Positions 4,917 through 8,300 of a stretch of 8,300 nucleotides of DNA are shown here, one piece after another. Position 1 is the first letter of the stretch; the number at the start of each line of letters is the position of its first letter. The notes beneath the pieces were generated by a model that saw only the letters and a program-made list of their open reading frames with translations, ran no database searches and was not told the origin of the DNA. A program made the position numbers and the translations under genes. The DNA comes from Clostridiales bacterium (GTDB taxonomy: Bacteria; Bacillota; Clostridia; Lachnospirales; WQUN01), in assembly GCA_031254075.1 (NCBI GenBank), contig JAIRVD010000079.1:1-8300 (forward strand). Direction: 5' to 3'.

Positions 4917-5027
4917 TTATGCGAACATAAGTTCCGTGCAATCCTGATTACCGGGATGAAATTAGTTGAGATAATAGGAATTGCGCCGGTCGGTGTTGCT
5001 ACCCTGTATGACCGTGGAACTCATATG
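4917..5027 (-). ncRNA. Candidate structured leader RNA (three-way junction) of the small-gene operon
   Basis: Read on the minus strand, the leader folds into a compact junction. P1 pairs 5016-5021 with 4930-4935 (GGAACT/AGTTCC) and 5024-5027 with 4926-4929. P2 pairs 5010-5014 with 4987-4991 (GACCG/CGGTC) and carries an inner 3-bp helix (5001-5003 with 4992-4994). P3 pairs 4980-4984 with 4938-4942, 4976-4978 with 4943-4945, then a further 4 bp. The joining strands are only 1, 2 and 2 nt. A following hairpin, TTATG-TTCG-CATAA (4917-4930), uses the same bases as the 3' side of P1, so the two are mutually exclusive, as in a switch. The ribosome binding site lies about 20 nt beyond. I do not recognise a known riboswitch class. 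The pairing was found by eye, with no covariation test. Confidence 0.45.
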
Positions 5028-5030
5028 TGC

Positions 5031-5058
5031 ATTATACACGTGTTGAAAATAATGTCAA
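5031..5058 (-). promoter_or_regulatory. Promoter of the DUF1659/DUF2922 operon
   Basis: Perfect TTGACA (5053-5058) and perfect TATAAT (5031-5036) boxes are separated by 16 bases on the minus strand. Transcription should start near 5024, right at the outer end of helix P1 of the candidate leader RNA. This is the strongest promoter in the window by consensus, so these unknown small proteins are probably well expressed unless the leader limits them. Confidence 0.85.
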
Positions 5059-5090
5059 GCCTTTTTTCGAATTATTTTTCGAAATTATTT

Positions 5091-5124
5091 AAAAGAAAAA
5101 GCTCCTCTTTTGACAGAGAAGCTT
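5091..5124 (-). terminator. Terminator of the ddl-murI operon
   Basis: The 10-bp stem AAGCTCCTCT (5099-5108) with AGAGAAGCTT (5115-5124) has one wobble pair and a 6-base loop. On the minus strand it is followed by TTTTCTTTT. It lies about 20 bases after the murI stop. Confidence 0.85.
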
Positions 5125-5144
5125 CATAATTAATGGCGTGTATT

Positions 5145-5942
5145 CTACCAGATAATTTTCTTCGGATTGCATTCCCCCTTTAGAATAAACTTTGCGATTT
5201 TCGAAAAATTTTTTTCATCTCCGCTTGTAAAATATTTTATTTTCGCTTTTTCCTCCGATGAAGAAATTGGAAAAATTTCATTTATTTTTTTCGCAGTCGC
5301 TGTTGCGGGGTTGATGAATTCAATTTCGCCCAGCGCGTGGGTCAGTGCGTCGGTAAGAAGCGGGTAATGCGTACAGCCGAGAATCAGCGTGTCAACCTTT
5401 CCGCGCAGGTCAGCGAAATAATTTTCCGCCGCGAAGAAAAGCAACGGATTATTTTTTTTCGTTGCAAGCCCCGCCTCGACCATCGGCGCGAAAAGCGGAC
5501 AGGCACGCGAATGTATTTTTATTTCCGACGAGCCGTTTGACTGCGAACCGGCTTTTACGAGTCGCTCGAACAGCCCGCTTTTTACGGTAGCCACTGTGGC
5601 GGCGAAAGCGCATTCCTTCGGCTTTGCCGCGATTACTGCCTTTGCGGCGGGGCGGATCGTGTCTACAATCGGCAGGTCGGGGAATTCCTTGCAAAGCTGC
5701 TCATACGAGGTTGACGAGCTTGTTCCGCACGCCATTACGACGGCTTTTACTTTTTTTTTCAACATAAAGCGTATGATTTCGCGACCGTGGCTTATCAGCG
5801 TTTCGGCGTCCTTACAGCCGTATGGCGCACGCGCGGTGTCGCCCACGTATATTATGCTTTCGGTTGGCATCAACCGCCGAATTTCCTGTACGACAGTAAG
5901 CCCGCCGACGCCCGAATCAAAAACGCCGATGGGTTTATTCAT
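5145..5942 (-). CDS. murI: Glutamate racemase MurI
   Basis: The protein converts L-glutamate to D-glutamate, which the cell adds to the peptidoglycan stem peptide; the enzyme is cytoplasmic and uses two cysteines as acid-base pair without a cofactor. It has 265 residues, the normal length. Visible motifs are GVFDSGVGGLTV (residues 6-17, with Asp9 and Ser10), VGDTARAPYG, the first catalytic Cys72 in MACGTSS, FAPMVEAG (about 151-158), and the second catalytic Cys190 in LGCTHYPLL. In most family members the first motif is ACNT; here the Asn that contacts substrate is Gly73. The ATG overlaps the end of ddl by 8 bases and has only a weak ribosome binding site, so it is probably translated by coupling to ddl. 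Both products feed the same pathway, which fits one operon. A terminator follows. Confidence 0.95.
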   Translation of the reverse strand: MNKPIGVFDSGVGGLTVVQEIRRLMPTESIIYVGDTARAPYGCKDAETLISHGREIIRFMLKKKVKAVVMACGTSSSTSYEQLCKEFPDLPIVDTIRPAAKAVIAAKPKECAFAATVATVKSGLFERLVKAGSQSNGSSEIKIHSRACPLFAPMVEAGLATKKNNPLLFFAAENYFADLRGKVDTLILGCTHYPLLTDALTHALGEIEFINPATATAKKINEIFPISSSEEKAKIKYFTSGDEKNFSKIAKFILKGECNPKKIIW

Positions 5943-6990
5943 ATTTTTCTACGGCGATTTCAATTAAGTTTTCTACTAATTTATTACGCGGAATGCCGCT
6001 TGCTTCCCACATTTTCATATACATGCTAATTGCGGTGAAGCCGGGGACTGTGTTTATTTCGTTGAAAATAACGCGGCCGTTTACATCGACGAAAAAGTCA
6101 ACGCGGGAAAGCCCGCTGCCGCCGATTGCGCGGAAAATATCAAGCGCGTATTTTTGGATTTGCGCCGAAATTTCTTCCGGAAGATTCGCCGGAACAATCG
6201 TTTTCGATTTCGGGTTTTCGTATTTCGCTTCGAAATCATAGAATTCGCCCGCTGATAAAATTTCGCCCGGCACGGATGCCTTTGCGTTCATGCCCGCACC
6301 GAGAACTCCCACTTCGATTTCGCGGCCTTCAACGGTTTTTTCGATTACAATGCGCGAAGAAAAATCCGTTGCCATTTGTAGCGCGTCGGATAATATTTTT
6401 CGATTCGGAGCTTTTGAAATTCCGATTGACGAACCGCCGACGGCAGGTTTTACGAAACAGGGATAACCGATTTTATAACGAATTTTCTTCAGCACGGAAT
6501 TTAAATCCGATTTTATCTCGTCCGTGCCGAAAACCAAAAATTCCGCCTGCGGAATTTTCAAGCCCTTCGCAACCAATTTCATAATCGCCTTGTCCATCGC
6601 AACCGCCGACGCCGCGACATTGCAGCCGACATACGGAATTCCGGCGAGTTCGCAAAGCCCTTGAATTGTTCCGTCTTCGCCGTTCGGGCCGTGCAGCACC
6701 GGAAACACCACGTCAATCGGAATCGCCTTCACCTTCTCGGAAACAATGCGCAGCAGTCCGCGATTCACCCTGTCGGGACTGAGAATTGCGGGCGTTCCGA
6801 ATTTCTCCCAATTGATGCTCGTGATATTGTCGAGCTTTCCGTCATACATAAGCCATTTTCCGTCTCGCGTGATGTAAACCGGAATAATCGTGTTTCCGTT
6901 GAGCGCGTTAAGCACTGTCGTCACGCTTTCCTTCGATATATCATGCTCGGGCGAACATCCGCCGAAAAGAACCAAAACATTTTTAATCAT
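5935..6990 (-). CDS. ddl: D-alanine--D-alanine ligase
   Basis: This ATP-grasp enzyme joins two D-alanines for the end of the peptidoglycan stem peptide in the cytoplasm. The chosen start at 6990 gives 351 residues beginning MIKNVLVLFGGCSPEHDIS, the normal N-terminus with Glu15. An ATG 16 codons upstream is open, but its extra residues do not fit the family. GAGGTG lies 4 bases before the chosen ATG. Motifs seen are HGPNGEDGTIQG (100-111), YVGCNVAASAVAMDK (120-134), FVKPAVGGSSIGISK (179-193), EIEVGVLG, the omega-loop FYDFEAKY (250-257), whose Tyr is typical of D-Ala rather than D-lactate specificity, and VIFNEINTVPGFT (307-319) with the metal ligands. It is first in an operon with murI and diverges from ftsY across 61 bases. 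Confidence 0.96.
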   Translation of the reverse strand: MIKNVLVLFGGCSPEHDISKESVTTVLNALNGNTIIPVYITRDGKWLMYDGKLDNITSINWEKFGTPAILSPDRVNRGLLRIVSEKVKAIPIDVVFPVLHGPNGEDGTIQGLCELAGIPYVGCNVAASAVAMDKAIMKLVAKGLKIPQAEFLVFGTDEIKSDLNSVLKKIRYKIGYPCFVKPAVGGSSIGISKAPNRKILSDALQMATDFSSRIVIEKTVEGREIEVGVLGAGMNAKASVPGEILSAGEFYDFEAKYENPKSKTIVPANLPEEISAQIQKYALDIFRAIGGSGLSRVDFFVDVNGRVIFNEINTVPGFTAISMYMKMWEASGIPRNKLVENLIEIAVEKYE

Positions 6991-7019
6991 TCGACACCTC
7001 ATGTGAAATTTTATTTTGT

Positions 7020-7051
7020 ATAGTATACTATTATGCAAAGGAGTTGTTCAA
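7020..7051 (-). promoter_or_regulatory. Likely ddl-murI promoter, with a 12-bp palindrome at the -10
   Basis: On the minus strand TTGAAC (7046-7051) and TATACT (7022-7027) are 18 bases apart, giving a start about 25 nt before the ddl ATG. The -10 lies in a perfect palindrome, ATAGTATACTAT (7020-7031), so the same TATACT also faces ftsY on the plus strand. No good -35 is visible for ftsY in that direction. Confidence 0.45.
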
Positions 7052-7975
7052 ATGGAACTTGAAAAAGCAGGATTATTTTCGCGGATAAAAAACGGACTCG
7101 CAAAAACGCGTGAAAATTTATCGAACGGTGTAGGAAAAGTTTTCGCGGCATTCCGAACGGTTGACGAAGAACTCTTCGAAGAACTCGAAGAAGCCCTAAT
7201 CATGGCAGACATGGGCGTCGAAACAACGATGTCCGTTTTAGAAAAAGTTCGCGAACGCGTTAAATTTGAAAACATTAAAGAAGCAGACGGTGTGAAAAAA
7301 ATTCTTGCGGAAGAAATCTCCGCCTCACTCACCGCCGAAACACAACCCTTCTCCCTTACATGCCCCGCCGTTCTTCTTATTATCGGCGTAAACGGTGCCG
7401 GGAAAACCACCACCGTAGGAAAATTGACAAAATGGTATAAATCCGAAGGAAAATCCGTTCTCGTAGCCGCCGCCGACACCTTCCGCGCCGCCGCAATCGA
7501 CCAACTCGGCGCCTGGTGCGAACGCGCGGGTGTAACGATGATTCGCCAAGCGGAAAACTCCGACCCCGCCGCAGTGGTTTTCGATGCCGCCGCTTCCGCA
7601 AAAGCACGCAACATCGACCTGCTAATCTGCGACACCGCCGGACGCCTTCACAATAAAAAAAATCTGATGGAAGAACTCAAAAAAATAAATCGCATCATCT
7701 CCACTCAGCTTCCCGAAGCACAAAAGGAAGTCCTTCTCGTTCTCGATGCAACCACAGGACAAAACGCCCTTCAACAGGCGAAATTATTTAAAGAAGTCGC
7801 CGACATCACCGGCATCATCCTGACAAAACTCGACGGCACCACAAAAGGCGGTATCGTCGTCTCCATCAAAAACGAACTCGATATCCCCGTCCGCTTCATC
7901 ACCGTAGGCGAAGGCATCGACGACCTCCAACCCTTTGACGCGGATATGTTCGCACAGGCATTGTTTGAAGAATGA
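7052..7975 (+). CDS. ftsY: Signal recognition particle receptor FtsY
   Basis: FtsY is the membrane-associated GTPase that receives the SRP-ribosome complex and hands it to the translocon. The chosen start at 7052 has AAGGAG 8 bases before it and gives 307 residues; an earlier in-frame ATG at 7016 lacks such a site. Residues 1-95 form the helical N domain ([19 protein letters not shown], then ADMGVETT). The G domain shows [10 protein letters not shown] (112-121), AADTFRAAA (140-148), DTAGR (194-198), TKLDGT (258-263) and the closing [11 protein letters not shown] (286-296). The long acidic A domain of the Escherichia coli protein is missing, as is common in Bacillota. No terminator is seen behind the stop; a Fic-domain remnant begins at once. 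Confidence 0.97.
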   Translation: MELEKAGLFSRIKNGLAKTRENLSNGVGKVFAAFRTVDEELFEELEEALIMADMGVETTMSVLEKVRERVKFENIKEADGVKKILAEEISASLTAETQPFSLTCPAVLLIIGVNGAGKTTTVGKLTKWYKSEGKSVLVAAADTFRAAAIDQLGAWCERAGVTMIRQAENSDPAAVVFDAAASAKARNIDLLICDTAGRLHNKKNLMEELKKINRIISTQLPEAQKEVLLVLDATTGQNALQQAKLFKEVADITGIILTKLDGTTKGGIVVSIKNELDIPVRFITVGEGIDDLQPFDADMFAQALFEE

Positions 7976-8122
7976 GAGGGAGCGGAATCAGATTTATACG
8001 AATTACTCGGCGAAATAAATGCACACAAAAACGGCGGCATACTAAAAGTAGCCGCCTGTCTTCATGCTAATTTTGAAAATATACATCCGTTTGCCGACGG
8101 TAACGACAGGGTCGGGCGTACA
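7976..8122 (+). pseudogene. Fic-domain remnant behind ftsY
   Basis: Directly after the ftsY stop, and in the same frame, there is a 48-codon stretch resembling the core of an abortive-infection-type Fic protein: ESDLYELLGEINAHKNGG, then ILKVAACLHANFENI, then HPFADGNDRVGR (8084-8119). The Fic signature is HxFx(D/E)GNGRxxR; here the second Gly is Asp. Such enzymes transfer AMP from ATP to a target protein. There is no start codon or ribosome binding site of its own, and both ends are missing. After GRT the similarity stops, the frame running on without resemblance to TGA at 8180. The break lies at the stop codon of the minus-strand gene at the right edge (8125-8127). It is a dead fragment of a different Fic gene from the doc remnant at 1393-1500. 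Confidence 0.7.
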
Positions 8123-8124
8123 CA

Positions 8125-8300
8125 TTACTTCGTCGCCTGTGCGTTAAGCGTTTTAATACACTTGTTCAAATCCTCGGTTTGACGTTTGAGTTCGTCGCTT
8201 TTCAGTTTGTAGACGGCTTGAGTTATTTTCTTGCTTGTGAAATCAATTGTTAGCGCGGAACTCATTTTTGTGATTTCGAACTGCCAAATTTGGCAATATT
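8125..8300 (-). CDS. Unrecognised gene, C-terminal part (runs off right edge)
   Basis: A minus-strand frame is open from the right edge to TAA at 8125. An ATG at 8265 would give 46 residues, but it has no ribosome binding site and the frame continues upstream to the edge. This is therefore more likely the 3' end of a longer gene. The visible residues are polar, with a probable amphipathic helix at the end (KLKSDELKRQTEDLNKCIKT) that could form a coiled coil. I do not recognise the family. The gene converges on ftsY with the Fic remnant between them. A 14-bp palindrome lies at 8282-8295 inside the open frame. Confidence 0.4.
   Translation of the reverse strand, partial: YCQIWQFEITKMSSALTIDFTSKKITQAVYKLKSDELKRQTEDLNKCIKTLNAQATK

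Noticed and set aside
4424..4930. Plus-strand frame of 168 residues across the DUF operon
   Set aside because: It is antisense to two well-supported small genes and their leader and has no ribosome binding site or recognisable domain.
7048..7635. Long minus-strand frame opposite ftsY (195 residues), with others opposite it at 7325-7607
   Set aside because: They lie wholly antisense to a clear ftsY, have repetitive Ser/Ala/Arg composition typical of shadow frames, and lack ribosome binding sites.
1..8300. CRISPR array, insertion sequence, prophage or complete defence system
   Set aside because: No spaced short repeats, transposase, integrase or phage structural genes are visible. The only defence-like parts are the antitoxin and the two broken Fic-family fragments.

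Overview
The window looks like a stretch of chromosome from a member of the Bacillota (Firmicutes). The evidence is strong AGGAGG-type ribosome binding sites, consensus TTGACA/TATAAT promoters, short U-tailed hairpin terminators, a DUF1659/DUF2922 small-gene cluster, and a tRNA-Leu gene without an encoded CCA. The class (for example Negativicutes or Clostridia) cannot be settled from this sequence alone. The left half is more AT-rich and carries decayed accessory genes. The right half (murI, ddl, ftsY) is ordinary housekeeping sequence.

Layout. Positions 1-429 (minus) hold the N-terminal part of a membrane 4Fe-4S protein that runs off the left edge. Positions 430-706 hold no convincing gene. 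Positions 707-1141 (minus) hold an AraC-type regulator that seems to have lost its middle. Positions 1224-1970 form a small decayed island: a terminator hairpin, a repeat copy, the first 35 codons of a Doc toxin, an intact Phd-type antitoxin with a clear palindromic operator, and a second repeat copy. The two repeat copies lie in the same direction on either side of the toxin-antitoxin remnant. Positions 1969-3417 (minus) hold an intact amidase-signature enzyme, possibly preceded by a very short leader peptide. A tRNA-Leu(CAG) with its own promoter and terminator lies at 3694-3777 (minus).

Positions 3880-4885 (minus) hold a four-gene operon of very small proteins alternating DUF1659-like and DUF2922, each with a near-perfect ribosome binding site. 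One of them, 58 codons long, is easily missed. The operon has a consensus promoter at 5031-5058 and ends in a strong terminator. Its leader of about 140 nt can fold into a compact three-way junction followed by a competing hairpin. I know no family that matches it, and it is the best candidate in the window for an undescribed element.

The ddl-murI operon (6990-5145, minus, genes overlapping by 8 bases) makes D-Ala-D-Ala and D-Glu for peptidoglycan. It diverges from ftsY (7052-7975, plus), the signal recognition particle receptor. Directly behind the ftsY stop lies a Fic-domain remnant (7976-8122). The 3' end of an unrecognised minus-strand gene (8125-8300) closes the window.
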